From: Butyricicoccus pullicaecorum
GTDB taxonomy: Bacteria; Bacillota; Clostridia; Oscillospirales; Butyricicoccaceae
Length of the DNA stretch: 64,000 nucleotides
NCBI GenBank assembly: GCA_018366035.1
Contig: JAGZIW010000002.1
Coordinates: 221,724 to 285,723 of the forward strand
Reading direction: 5' to 3'
Positions 8,586 to 19,513 of this stretch are shown piece after piece (positions within the stretch are counted from its first letter, which is position 1; each line of letters begins with the position of its first letter). A model generated the notes under the pieces. That model did no database searches, had not been told where the DNA came from, and worked only from the letters and a program-made list of their open reading frames with translations. The position numbers and the translations under genes are program-made.

Positions 8586-9467
8586 TTATTTTTTGGACGC
8601 GGTTTGTGCAAGTGCACGCAGCTCATCTGGTGCGAACGTGTATACATGGTCACAGAACTGACACGTGATTTCTGTCGGTTTTTCCTCATCTGCCATATCG
8701 TTTAACTCCTGAACCCCCAAGCTCACAAGTGCACGTGTTACCTTTCCCTCGCTGCAGTTGCAGCGATAACCGACCGGCGATTCTTCAAGGAACTGTACCT
8801 CAAATCCATCGAGGACAGCTCGCACAATATCCTCAAGCGACATTCCCTTATCCAGCATCGCAGTCATCGCACCGGCTGCCGCAATGTTTTGCTCCAGACG
8901 GTCAATATCCGCCTCCTTCGCCCCGGGCATGAGCTGCACCAAATAACCGCCCGCCTGTCGCACACTTTGATCTGTGTTGACGAGCACTCCCAGTGCACAA
9001 GCTGACGGGATCTGCTCACTCTCCACAAAATAGCGTGTGATATCCTCCGCGATCTCGCCATTGACCAACTCAACCGTACCTGTTACCGGATCCTTGAGCC
9101 CAATATCCTTAATGACCATCAGGTGTCCATATCCAACACCAGCGCCGACATTCAGCTTTCCATCTGGGCGAAGGGGCAAATCAAGTGCCGGATTCTGTAA
9201 GTAACCACGTGCATACCCCTCACTGTCTGCAACACACACAATCGTACCCAATGGACCATTGCCGCGCACCTGCACTGTGACCGACCCATTTTCCACCTTG
9301 AGCTGATTGCCCATAATCGATGTGATCGTCAGAGTACGTCCCAAGGCAGCCGTTGCCAGCGGCAAGGTTCTGTGAATATTACGCGCCTTTTCCACCATTT
9401 CTGTGGTCTGTACTGCCGCAATTTGAATCGCCGCGTCTGCGGTGATTGCACGAATCATTCTATCCAT
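8586..9467 (-). CDS. hslO: Redox-regulated chaperone Hsp33
   Basis: Cytoplasmic holdase chaperone activated by oxidation. The 293-residue product ends in the zinc/redox switch CNC...CQFC (about residues 236-272), the four-cysteine arrangement of Hsp33. The N-terminal domain matches the family in length. It is the third gene of the yerC-methyltransferase-hslO run, 6 bp after the methyltransferase stop. Confidence 0.95.
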   Translation of the reverse strand: MDRMIRAITADAAIQIAAVQTTEMVEKARNIHRTLPLATAALGRTLTITSIMGNQLKVENGSVTVQVRGNGPLGTIVCVADSEGYARGYLQNPALDLPLRPDGKLNVGAGVGYGHLMVIKDIGLKDPVTGTVELVNGEIAEDITRYFVESEQIPSACALGVLVNTDQSVRQAGGYLVQLMPGAKEADIDRLEQNIAAAGAMTAMLDKGMSLEDIVRAVLDGFEVQFLEESPVGYRCNCSEGKVTRALVSLGVQELNDMADEEKPTEITCQFCDHVYTFAPDELRALAQTASKK

Positions 9468-9473
9468 ACTGAC

Positions 9474-10217
9474 TTATTTCCTCTTTCTTGCAATAATAAA
9501 AATACGATCCTCACTGCCATTCACTTGTCCAAACGATAACTCCGGATGCTGTTCTATGCGGTCAAAGCCACACACTTCCAGCAGCATACACAGTTCGCTC
9601 GGAGGATAGTATCTCTCCAAATGGCTTTCTTCCATGCGCTCCCAGCGATTTTTTTGCCCCAAACGTTCAAAAATATCGAAATCATAAGTACAGATTGTGC
9701 CATCAAATGCGGCCTGCCAAATGCAGTAGACATCTTCGTCCTCTCGAACATAGCACTGATCGTGCATGGCCTCAAACTTCTTCTTCGTATTGATATCAAA
9801 AACGAATACGCCATCTGGCTCCAAAAACAGCGAGACTCTGCGAAACGCCTCCCGCAAAACATCAGGGTCTGTTACATAGTTTACACTATCCAGACAACAC
9901 AAAACGGCCTGTATGGTTCCATACAGGTCAAGTTCTTCCATACGCTGGTGCAAAAACACAGGGCGCGGGTCACAATCAATTGTATTATTCATTGCCTGCA
10001 TGAGCATTTCGTCGGACGCGTCCACACCAATCATCTCATACCCGCGCCTTGCCATCTCACCTGAGAGCGAACCTGTTCCGCACGCCAAATCCAGAACGAG
10101 CTCCGGACGAAATCCACACCGCGCAAAAACCTGCTCAAAATAATCCGCCCACCGACTGTATCCTACATCATCTGTAAAGCGGTCATAATAGCTGGATAAA
10201 AAACGATAACTCTCCAT
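9474..10217 (-). CDS. Class I SAM-dependent methyltransferase
   Basis: 247 residues with a Rossmann SAM-binding motif DLACGTGSLS near residue 44, an acidic residue pair GVDASDEML near 64, and a post-II segment AVLCCLDSVNY near 105. The substrate is unknown. Its start codon directly follows the yerC stop (TAA-ATG), so coupling is likely. Conserved placement between yerC and hslO is the only functional hint. Confidence 0.8.
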   Translation of the reverse strand: MESYRFLSSYYDRFTDDVGYSRWADYFEQVFARCGFRPELVLDLACGTGSLSGEMARRGYEMIGVDASDEMLMQAMNNTIDCDPRPVFLHQRMEELDLYGTIQAVLCCLDSVNYVTDPDVLREAFRRVSLFLEPDGVFVFDINTKKKFEAMHDQCYVREDEDVYCIWQAAFDGTICTYDFDIFERLGQKNRWERMEESHLERYYPPSELCMLLEVCGFDRIEQHPELSFGQVNGSEDRIFIIARKRK

Positions 10218-10514
10218 TTACGCCTTTTCCTTTGTGCGGTCAAGTACCATACGATATCCATCTGTTCCATAAATCAGACATTTATTCACACGGCTGATGG
10301 TTGCTGTGCTTGCACCGGTCTCTTTGACGATATCACTGTAAATCTGACCGTCATCGAGCATTTTGGCAACTTGGAAACGCTGCGCCATTGCGCGCAGTTC
10401 TGTAATGGTACACAAATCCTCAAAAAAATTATAACACTCTTCCACCGAGGTGAGAGACAAAATTCCCTCAAACAGCTCGTCCATATGAGCATCCTTCAGT
10501 TTGCTGTTCATCAC
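10218..10514 (-). CDS. yerC: YerC/YecD family TrpR-like DNA-binding protein
   Basis: 98-residue helical protein of the TrpR-related YerC family. The helix-turn-helix segment IVKETGASTATISRVNKCL lies near residues 61-79. There is no evidence here for tryptophan binding. Two ATG codons are adjacent at the start, and CCTCC at 10519-10523 (GGAGG on the minus strand) supports either. A promoter with an overlapping palindrome lies upstream. Confidence 0.85.
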   Translation of the reverse strand: MMNSKLKDAHMDELFEGILSLTSVEECYNFFEDLCTITELRAMAQRFQVAKMLDDGQIYSDIVKETGASTATISRVNKCLIYGTDGYRMVLDRTKEKA

Positions 10515-10543
10515 ATAACCTCCATAGGTTAAATTTCAAATTT

Positions 10544-10572
10544 ATCCTAACATATTACTTTATGAAAGTAAA
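10544..10572 (-). promoter_or_regulatory. yerC promoter with overlapping palindrome
   Basis: Minus strand TTTACT (10572-10567), 17-bp spacer, TAGGAT (10549-10544). A perfect palindrome TTACTTT-ATG-AAAGTAA at 10555-10571 covers the spacer and -35 edge, a plausible operator position. The regulator is unknown. Confidence 0.5.
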
Positions 10573-10621
10573 GAGTTCCAGTGTAAAATTCGCAAATAGT
10601 TCATAAGTTTTTCACAATCTA

Positions 10622-10836
10622 TCAGAAAAATTCCGGCATACTTTTGGGCATACCGCTGTCAATTTGATGATTCATCTGAGGCTTTCGTTTGTATCATGAC
10701 TGCGGATTCCAGCTCCTGTGCAGGTGCAAAATCCCCTCTATCCCCTTTTGCATCTACAAAGCCAGAAAACGGATCTGTATGTGTGTGATACGTCCCTTTT
10801 TGTGTCAATACATCAAATTTTCAGATTAACTGCCAT
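10622..10836 (-). pseudogene. Remnant of a small gene of unknown function
   Basis: On the minus strand ATG at 10836 opens MAVNLK and hits a stop after one more codon. One base further the frame reads a protein-like stretch of about 50 residues (FDVLTQKGTYHTHTDPFSG... to ...KASDESSN, stop at 10659). A second frame continues MNHQIDSGMPKSMPEFF to 10622. There is no ribosome-binding site. I take it as a frameshifted remnant, though a short gene starting at the internal TTG cannot be excluded. The rest of 10515-10918 holds only the yerC promoter and a terminator hairpin. Confidence 0.4.
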
Positions 10837-10844
10837 ACAATATA

Positions 10845-10875
10845 AAGCGGTGCTGGCTGTCCGCCTGCACCGCTT
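10845..10875 (-). terminator. Terminator hairpin after the ligA-gatCAB operon
   Basis: Inverted repeat AAGCGGTGC / GCACCGCTT 44 bp downstream of the last operon gene. On the minus strand the 3' flank is TTATATT, so termination there is moderate. On the plus strand five T follow. Confidence 0.6.
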
Positions 10876-10918
10876 TTTCTCTGCATCTGCGCGTCATTTA
10901 CACGCTATCACATTGGGA

Positions 10919-11317
10919 TTACTTTTGTTCTTTACTTGTAAACACAATGCCGCCCGGCTTAAAGAATTTTGCATCACGCTCTGCAATCACCAGTGCACAA
11001 CGTCCACCCATTGCACCATCACGGGACGCAGACTGTACAGTCTCCATGGTTTTGGTCTTTTCATTTGGAACCTGTATATTGCTTACAAAGCACGCAAAGA
11101 ACTCTGCCGGCTCTTTCTTAGGGCCAATCTCACCATAGGACACGATTGCCCCGGGTGCAATCTTTCCTTGGAAAATCTGACCTGCCAAAATGGTACTCTT
11201 GTCATAAGAGTAAACTTCATCTACACCAAATACAAAATCCAATTTTTTCGGGATTCTCAGTTCAAACACAGGACGTTTGCCCTGATCAAGTTCTTTATCA
11301 TTTCTATTATCTGCCAT
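10919..11317 (-). CDS. Small EF-Tu domain II-like beta-barrel protein
   Basis: 132 residues, start ATG at 11317 after GAAAGGAGTTTCTATC. The longer open frame has no ribosome-binding site and overlaps gatB. Residues 20-110 follow the pattern of translation-GTPase domain II: FVFGVDEVYSYDKSTILAGQ, then GKIAPGAIV, then ALVIAERDAKFFKPGGIVF. There is no G domain. It is the last gene of ligA-gatC-gatA-gatB, 59 bp after gatB. Function is unknown, and the family resemblance is my reading of the pattern, not a database hit. Confidence 0.65.
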   Translation of the reverse strand: MADNRNDKELDQGKRPVFELRIPKKLDFVFGVDEVYSYDKSTILAGQIFQGKIAPGAIVSYGEIGPKKEPAEFFACFVSNIQVPNEKTKTMETVQSASRDGAMGGRCALVIAERDAKFFKPGGIVFTSKEQK

Positions 11318-11375
11318 GATAGAAACTCCTTTCTCTGGCTGCAGCACCCATTTATGCCGCACGGATTTCCGGCAC

Positions 11376-12806
11376 TTAAAGCTTCGCAAGCTCCTCTGCC
11401 AGCAGCTTATTGATGATTTGGGGATTTCCCTGACCACGCGAAGCCTTCATACACTGACCCACAAGGAATCCAGTCACATTCTTGCCAGCCTTAAAGTCAG
11501 CAACCGCCTTTTCATTCTTTGCAAGCACATCTTGTACAATGGAAAGAATCGCGCCCTCGTCAGACACCTGCTTCAGTCCCAAACGCTCTACAATCTGCCC
11601 AGCTGTCTCATCTGTCTCAAACAGCTGCGGCAGAACCTTCTTGCCTGCGGCACCCGAAATAGTGCCCTGATCGATAAGCTGAATAAGATCCACCAACTTA
11701 TCTGCGGTCAGCTTGGTTTCTTCCAGTGCCACGTCCTTGTCATTGAGATATTTGGAAATATCCGAAAGAATCCAGTTTGCCGCCGCTTTCGGCTTTACCT
11801 TTCCAGAAGCGGCAGCGGCATCGAGCATGCTCGCCTTTGCAAAGGAATCCATCAGCTGACGCGCCTCCATAGCGGTCATACCATACTCGTTCAGATAGCG
11901 CTCATAACGAGAAATCGGAAGCTCTGGAATTTCGCTTTCAATCTTCTGCATCCATGCATCGTCAATTTCAACTGCAATCAAGTCCGGATCTGGGAAATAA
12001 CGATAATCCTGCGCATCTTCCTTGGTACGCATCACCGTATTTTTGAGTTTTACATCGTCCCAACGGCGAGTCTCCTGCTGAATGGTGCCACCATGCTCCA
12101 CAACATCAATCTGCCGTGCAATTTCATAATCAATCGCACGAACTGCACCGGAGAAGGTGTTGACATTCTTCATCTCTACACGGGTTCCAAGTTCTGTGCT
12201 TCCCTCCGGACGAATGGATACATTGATATCACAGCGAATGGAGCCCTCCTCCATCTTACAGTCACAGATATCCAGATAAGACAGTGTTGTCTTAATCATC
12301 TCCAAAAATTCCTTTGCCTCGGCAGAGGAATGTAGATCTGGACGTGTGACCATCTCAATCAGCGGCACACCACAGCGATTAAAGTCAACCACTGTACCAT
12401 CAATCTCATCATGGAGCAGCTTGCCCGCATCTTCCTCAAAGTGAATTCGCTCCAGACGGCATGATTTCTTCTCTCCGTCTACATAGAAAAACACTTCACC
12501 GTTTTCACAAATCGGTACATCAAACTGTGAAATCTGATATGCTTTTGGAAGATCAGGATAAAAATAATTTTTACGGTCTGACTTGCACAGACGATTGATG
12601 GTGCAGCCTGTTGCAAGTCCCATTTTTGCTGCATAGTGTACCACCTCACGGTTCAATACCGGAAGCGCGCCCGGCATACCTGTACAAACCGGACAAGTGT
12701 GTGTATTGATTGGCGCACCGAACCCAGCCCCGCACGCACAAAAAATCTTGCTCTTGGTGGACAGCTCTGCGTGCACCTCAAGACCGATGACAGCTTCGTA
12801 TTTCAT
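11376..12806 (-). CDS. gatB: Aspartyl/glutamyl-tRNA amidotransferase subunit B
   Basis: tRNA-binding and kinase subunit of GatCAB, which turns Glu-tRNA(Gln) or Asp-tRNA(Asn) into the amidated form. The 476-residue protein begins YEAVIGLEVHAEL, has the cysteine cluster CACG...CPVC near residues 23-40, and ends with the YqeY/GatB tail (VTGFLVGQCMKASRGQGNP). Encoded with gatA and gatC in one operon after ligA. Confidence 0.97.
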   Translation of the reverse strand: MKYEAVIGLEVHAELSTKSKIFCACGAGFGAPINTHTCPVCTGMPGALPVLNREVVHYAAKMGLATGCTINRLCKSDRKNYFYPDLPKAYQISQFDVPICENGEVFFYVDGEKKSCRLERIHFEEDAGKLLHDEIDGTVVDFNRCGVPLIEMVTRPDLHSSAEAKEFLEMIKTTLSYLDICDCKMEEGSIRCDINVSIRPEGSTELGTRVEMKNVNTFSGAVRAIDYEIARQIDVVEHGGTIQQETRRWDDVKLKNTVMRTKEDAQDYRYFPDPDLIAVEIDDAWMQKIESEIPELPISRYERYLNEYGMTAMEARQLMDSFAKASMLDAAAASGKVKPKAAANWILSDISKYLNDKDVALEETKLTADKLVDLIQLIDQGTISGAAGKKVLPQLFETDETAGQIVERLGLKQVSDEGAILSIVQDVLAKNEKAVADFKAGKNVTGFLVGQCMKASRGQGNPQIINKLLAEELAKL

Positions 12807-12826
12807 TCTGATGTCGCTCCTCTCTT

Positions 12827-14296
12827 TTACAGTGCCGCAATGATATTTTTCAGTCCAGAAGCCTGTTCAAAGGCAAGACCGGCATTGAGCAGCGTCTGCT
12901 CACCGAACGGACGACCGATTAACTGCATACCAATCGGCATCTTACTGCTGTCAAAGCCGCAAGGCTGAACCAACCCGGGCAGACCTGCAATATTGATGCT
13001 GACCGTACAGATGTCTCCTGCATACATTTCAAGCGGATCTGTCGTTTTTGCACCAATTTCATACGCGGTTGTTGGTGCAACTGGTGTCAAAATCACGTCA
13101 CACTTGTCAAACGCATTTGCAAATTCTTCCTTGATCTTGCGCTGTGCAGCACGCGCCTTCTTATAGTATGCGTCATAATAGCCAGAAGACAGCACATAGG
13201 TTCCCAGCATGATACGGCGCTGTACTTCCTCACCGAATCCCTCAGAGCGCGACTTCACATAGAGATCGATCAAATCATCACCCGCATTCGGGGTGCGATA
13301 TCCATACTTGATACCGTCAAAACGCGCAAGGTTCGAGGACGCTTCCGCGGAGGACAGAATATAATAAATCGGCAGTGCATAATCCGCGAGCGGCAGAGAA
13401 ATTTCAAACACCTCTGCACCCATTGCCTTATACTGGTCAGCAGCTGCGAGAACCGCTTTCTTCACTTCCTCAGAAATACCATCACCAAAATATTCCTTGG
13501 GCAGACCCACCTTCATGCCCTTCATATCCGGATTCAGGTTTGCACGCACGGAACCGGAAAATGGAGCCTGCACAGAGGTAGAATCATGTGTCGGATCATA
13601 TCCTGTAATGGCGTCCAGCAGCATTGCCGTATCCTCCACCGAACGACCAAAAGGACCAATCTGGTCAAGAGAAGATGCAAAAGCAATCAGACCATAGCGT
13701 GAAACCGCACCATAGGTCGGCTTTAATCCCACTACGCCGCAGAAGGACGCCGGCTGACGAATCGAGCCACCGGTATCCGACCCCAGTGCAAGCGGCACCT
13801 CACCGGCAGCAACGACCGCCGCAGAACCGCCAGAGGACCCACCCGGTACACGGGACAAATCATGCGGGTTATGGGTCAGTTTCATTGCAGAATTCTCGCA
13901 GGAGGATCCCATTGCGAACTCGTCCATGTTGACCTTGCCTGTCAGCACTGCATTTTGTCCGAGCAGCTTGTCCACAACCGTTGCATTGTATGGTGGATTA
14001 AAATTTTGCAGCATCTTAGATGCACAAGTTGTCAACGTCCCCTTGGTGCAGATATTATCCTTAATTGCAACCGGAATGCCCGCCAGTGCAGACAGGCTCT
14101 CACCTGCTGTGCGCTTTGCATCAACCGCCTCCGCCTGTGCCAGTGCGGTCTCCTCGGTCACAGTGATGTATGCACCCACCTTTTCATCTACGGCCTCAGT
14201 ACGCGCCAAAACATCTTTTGTCAGCTCAACTGCGCTGATTTCCTTCTTTGCAAGCAGCTCAGAAAGCTCAGATGCTGTTTTCTTAAACAATTCCAT
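12827..14296 (-). CDS. gatA: Glutamyl-tRNA amidotransferase subunit A
   Basis: Glutaminase subunit of GatCAB that delivers ammonia to GatB. The amidase signature with its Lys-cisSer-Ser triad is present: GIPVAIKDN near residue 74, PGGSSGGSAA near 149, GSDTGGSIRQPA near 170. I start it at ATG 14296, 5 bp after AGAGGTGG. An in-frame GTG three codons earlier overlaps that site. About 489 residues, normal for the family. Confidence 0.97.
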   Translation of the reverse strand: MELFKKTASELSELLAKKEISAVELTKDVLARTEAVDEKVGAYITVTEETALAQAEAVDAKRTAGESLSALAGIPVAIKDNICTKGTLTTCASKMLQNFNPPYNATVVDKLLGQNAVLTGKVNMDEFAMGSSCENSAMKLTHNPHDLSRVPGGSSGGSAAVVAAGEVPLALGSDTGGSIRQPASFCGVVGLKPTYGAVSRYGLIAFASSLDQIGPFGRSVEDTAMLLDAITGYDPTHDSTSVQAPFSGSVRANLNPDMKGMKVGLPKEYFGDGISEEVKKAVLAAADQYKAMGAEVFEISLPLADYALPIYYILSSAEASSNLARFDGIKYGYRTPNAGDDLIDLYVKSRSEGFGEEVQRRIMLGTYVLSSGYYDAYYKKARAAQRKIKEEFANAFDKCDVILTPVAPTTAYEIGAKTTDPLEMYAGDICTVSINIAGLPGLVQPCGFDSSKMPIGMQLIGRPFGEQTLLNAGLAFEQASGLKNIIAAL

Positions 14297-14308
14297 GCTG
14301 TCCACCTC

Positions 14309-14596
14309 TTATTCCACAACTCTTGGTACGGCTACGCCACCCGCCTGAAAATCAGGCGCATTTGGTTCAATCAACTCTTCAGGCGTATATTCCTGTACCA
14401 CCACGTCCTCGCGCAGTGCATTCTTGCGCTCAGTATTGATAACATCAGTGATATCACCCAAATCGAGCTGCTGTAACTTGTCCACCATACCTACGATATT
14501 CTGCATATCGTCAGCCAAACGGTCAAAATGCTCGCCGCTCATTTCCAGCCGCGCCAACGCGGCAATATGTTCCATTTCCTGTCTGGTAATTGCCAT
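14309..14596 (-). CDS. gatC: Glutamyl-tRNA amidotransferase subunit C
   Basis: 95-residue GatC (ITRQEMEHIAALARLEM at the N-terminus, DVVVQEYTPEELIEPNAPDF near the end), which stabilises GatA in the complex. First of the three gat genes and 12 bp before gatA. Confidence 0.94.
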   Translation of the reverse strand: MAITRQEMEHIAALARLEMSGEHFDRLADDMQNIVGMVDKLQQLDLGDITDVINTERKNALREDVVVQEYTPEELIEPNAPDFQAGGVAVPRVVE

Positions 14597-14637
14597 GACT
14601 TGTTGTCCTCCTGTATTTGAAATCCATATTAAGATTT

Positions 14638-16722
<2,085 letters not shown>

Positions 16723-16727
16723 TTATT

Positions 16728-17402
16728 CTATCTCGCATAGTCATTGATTTTGCCAAGTAAATCGTCCTCCGTATCATCAACATAGGTATATTGTTCGGGT
16801 ACATGCCCAACGATCACAGTATCTGAAACTGGAATCTGACTTTTCACCTGTGTATCAACACTTCCCAGACGTGTTAAAATCTGGATATTGGCTGTCACCT
16901 CCAAAATCATCTGATGTCGTGTCTGATTGATCCCAGCCCCATGAAATGCACTGATAAAATCTGCATCTACATTTCCCAGACCAGACACCCCAACCTGCAC
17001 CAGCGGCCCCTGTCCAGCGAACCAGTCCGAGCCCAAAAGTGTTCCAAGCGGAATTTCTATTTGGCTTTTTTCCAACTGATCGATTGCTTCATGTACTGCC
17101 TGTGCAATTTCTACTTTGAGGTAGCTTGCTGTAATGCCGTCTGTTCGAAGTGCAGTGACAGCCTGTTGTTCGTCGCGCTCCAATCGCACCAGATTTTCAT
17201 ATTCTGCCCGATTCTGATAAACGGTATCCGTCATTACCTTATAAAGTGCAAATGATGCTTCATGTACCATATAATTTTCTGCATACTGCAAAATAACTGG
17301 TCGCAGACCACTGAGCATCAGCACAAAAACAATCGCGCACAAAAAAGGGATTGCAATCAATACAATCAGCCTTCCGGTTTTTAGGCGTCGCATGTGATAC
17401 AT
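16728..17402 (-). CDS. yunB: Sporulation protein YunB
   Basis: 224 residues with one N-terminal membrane segment (about 11-33) and an extracytoplasmic domain. The YunB hallmarks IPLGTLLGSDWFAGQGP (near residue 137) and AGINQTRHQMILEV are visible. In B. subtilis yunB is a sigma-E mother-cell gene needed for spore formation. Here it supports the view that the organism sporulates. The ATG at 17402 follows AGAGGTGG. Confidence 0.88.
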   Translation of the reverse strand: MYHMRRLKTGRLIVLIAIPFLCAIVFVLMLSGLRPVILQYAENYMVHEASFALYKVMTDTVYQNRAEYENLVRLERDEQQAVTALRTDGITASYLKVEIAQAVHEAIDQLEKSQIEIPLGTLLGSDWFAGQGPLVQVGVSGLGNVDADFISAFHGAGINQTRHQMILEVTANIQILTRLGSVDTQVKSQIPVSDTVIVGHVPEQYTYVDDTEDDLLGKINDYAR

Positions 17403-17485
17403 AATGCCACCTCTTTCCTGCTTTCATTTTATGCATATACATTTATTTATGTGCTGCACAGAAATGATTTCCTGCAAAAACAGAT

Positions 17486-17516
17486 AAGACCTGAACAGGC
17501 AAGCTGTTCAGGTCTT
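17486..17516 (-). terminator. Terminator after ispH/rpsA
   Basis: Perfect 13-bp stem AAGACCTGAACAG with a 5-nt loop, followed on the minus strand by ATCTGTTTTT. It separates ispH/rpsA from yunB. Confidence 0.8.
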
Positions 17517-17569
17517 AAAAGATGTTATGTTATGAGCATACATTAACCGTATGCTGTCTTTGATTCAGA

Positions 17570-19513
17570 TTACTCCTCGTCCTCACCATCAACCAGCAGT
17601 GCACGGATAGACAGAGAAACCTTCTTCTTCTCATCGTTAATATCGATGATCTTAGCTTCCACTTCCTGACCAACAGTCAGTGCTTCCTCAGCCTTTGCAA
17701 TACGATGATCGGAAATCTGAGAAATGTGAATCAGACCGTCTACGCCCGGAACGATCTCAGCAAATGCACCGAACGGCATGAACTTCAGGATCTTAACGGT
17801 TGCAGTATCGCCAACTTGGAAGTTGGTAGTGAAGATATTCCACGGGTTGTCCTCCTGACGCTTGTAGCCCAGAGAAATCTTCTTGTTCTCCTTATCCAGT
17901 GCGATTACATATACATTGACATGATCGCCGATGGAAACAACCTCAGAAGGGTGCTTAATACGGCCCCAAGACAGTTCAGAAATATGAATCATGCCATCTA
18001 CGCCGCCGATATCAACAAATGCGCCGTAGGAGGTCAGGCTCTTAACTGTGCCCTCGTACTCAGAACCAACCTCAATGGTCTCCCAAACCTTCTCAGCCGC
18101 AGCCTTGCGCACTTCCTGTGTAACCTGACGGATAGAGCCAACAACGCGCTTGCGCTGACGGTTGATTTCGGTGATGTAAAATGTCTGCTTGGTCTTGAGC
18201 AGCTGTGCCATAGACTCTTCCTTGGGCACACCGGTCTGAGATGCCGGAATGAATACGCGAACGCCAAACGCAATCGCAACGACACCGCCGCGGTTCTCCT
18301 CAATAATAGTACCCTCAACAGCGGTATGCTCTTCCTTTGCAGTCTCAATGCTCTCCCAGCCCTTGAGCTGGTCAACACGCTTCTTGGACAGTGTTACAGT
18401 GCCCTCCATGTCGTTTACACGGACTACAACAGCCTCGATTTCGTCGCCCGGCTTTACATGCTCTTCTACCTTATAAGCCGGATCATCAGACAGTTCAGAC
18501 ACCGGAATATAAGCTGTGTGCTTTACACCCAAATCTACCTGTACATCGGTCGGGGAAACCGCGATAACGGTACCGGTGACTTTATCTCCATTATTTAAAG
18601 TTTTGAAAGATTCCTCCAGCATTGCGGCGAAATCCTCATTCATTTCGATCTTCGTTTCTGCGCTCATCATGTTGTTACTGACCTCCTTAATTATCCTTGC
18701 CGGAGTAGACGCGCCTGCGGTAATGCCCACAGTGAGGCCACGAAGTGCCTCGATATCTGACTTTCTCAGTTCGGTCGCGTCCTCGATATAAAGAACACGT
18801 GGGCAGAGAGAAGCGCTGATTTCGTACAGGCGCTTGGTGTTCGAGCTTTTCTTATCCCCGATCACAACCATACAGTTCGATCTTCCAGCAAGAGAACGAG
18901 CCTCTTTTTGACGCTCATCCGTAGCTTTACATATTGTATCAAATATTTTGCAGTTTGTATACCTTTTTTTTAGAATCTTCACAGAAATATTCCAACTTGC
19001 CCGATTGAGCGTTGTTTGGCCAACCACACTGATTGGCGTATCTGGTGCAAGTCCGGAGGCATCTAATTCCTCTAAAAGCTGTTCAGAAGTTTCATAAACC
19101 AGTGCATTTTCGCACCAACCAGCAATTCCGAGCACCTCTGGATGATTTCTGCTGCCCAAAATAATGATTCTGCGTCCAGCGGCCGATTCTTCCTGCACAT
19201 AGCGATGAATCCGTGACACAAAAATGCAGGTCGCATCATGGATTTTGCAGCCCTTTTTCTCAAAAGCTTCATAGACTGCCTTGGCAACCCCATGCGCCCG
19301 AATGAGCACCGCAGAGCCGTCTGGGATATCCTCAATCCGTTCTGCGGTGTAAACACCAAGTGACTCAAGGCGCTTGATCTCGTGGGTGTTGTGAATGATC
19401 TCTCCATAAGAGTAAATCACTTGATTTTGAGCGGCCTCTTTCTCAGCAAGCGCAACTGCCCGACGCACGCCAAAGCAAAAGCCCGCCGACTTTGCAACTG
19501 TAACCTGACTCAT
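17570..19513 (-). CDS. ispH: IspH (HMBPP reductase) fused to four S1 RNA-binding domains
   Basis: 647 residues. The N-terminal part (1 to about 281) is 4-hydroxy-3-methylbut-2-enyl diphosphate reductase of the MEP isoprenoid pathway. It has Fe-S cysteines in SAGFCFGVRRAV (Cys13), HDATC (Cys96) and DTICKAT (Cys195). From about residue 310 follow S1 domains (GDKVTGTVIAVSPTDVQVDLG, GSEYEGTVKSLTSYGAFVDIGG, GDTATVKILKFMPFGAFAEI). This fusion is known in Clostridia. It overlaps plsC by ATGA and ends the cmk-plsC-ispH operon. Confidence 0.95.
   Translation of the reverse strand: MSQVTVAKSAGFCFGVRRAVALAEKEAAQNQVIYSYGEIIHNTHEIKRLESLGVYTAERIEDIPDGSAVLIRAHGVAKAVYEAFEKKGCKIHDATCIFVSRIHRYVQEESAAGRRIIILGSRNHPEVLGIAGWCENALVYETSEQLLEELDASGLAPDTPISVVGQTTLNRASWNISVKILKKRYTNCKIFDTICKATDERQKEARSLAGRSNCMVVIGDKKSSNTKRLYEISASLCPRVLYIEDATELRKSDIEALRGLTVGITAGASTPARIIKEVSNNMMSAETKIEMNEDFAAMLEESFKTLNNGDKVTGTVIAVSPTDVQVDLGVKHTAYIPVSELSDDPAYKVEEHVKPGDEIEAVVVRVNDMEGTVTLSKKRVDQLKGWESIETAKEEHTAVEGTIIEENRGGVVAIAFGVRVFIPASQTGVPKEESMAQLLKTKQTFYITEINRQRKRVVGSIRQVTQEVRKAAAEKVWETIEVGSEYEGTVKSLTSYGAFVDIGGVDGMIHISELSWGRIKHPSEVVSIGDHVNVYVIALDKENKKISLGYKRQEDNPWNIFTTNFQVGDTATVKILKFMPFGAFAEIVPGVDGLIHISQISDHRIAKAEEALTVGQEVEAKIIDINDEKKKVSLSIRALLVDGEDEE

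Noticed and set aside
11316..12335. 339-residue open frame on the plus strand
   Set aside because: Antisense shadow of gatB, with no ribosome-binding site and no protein-like character.
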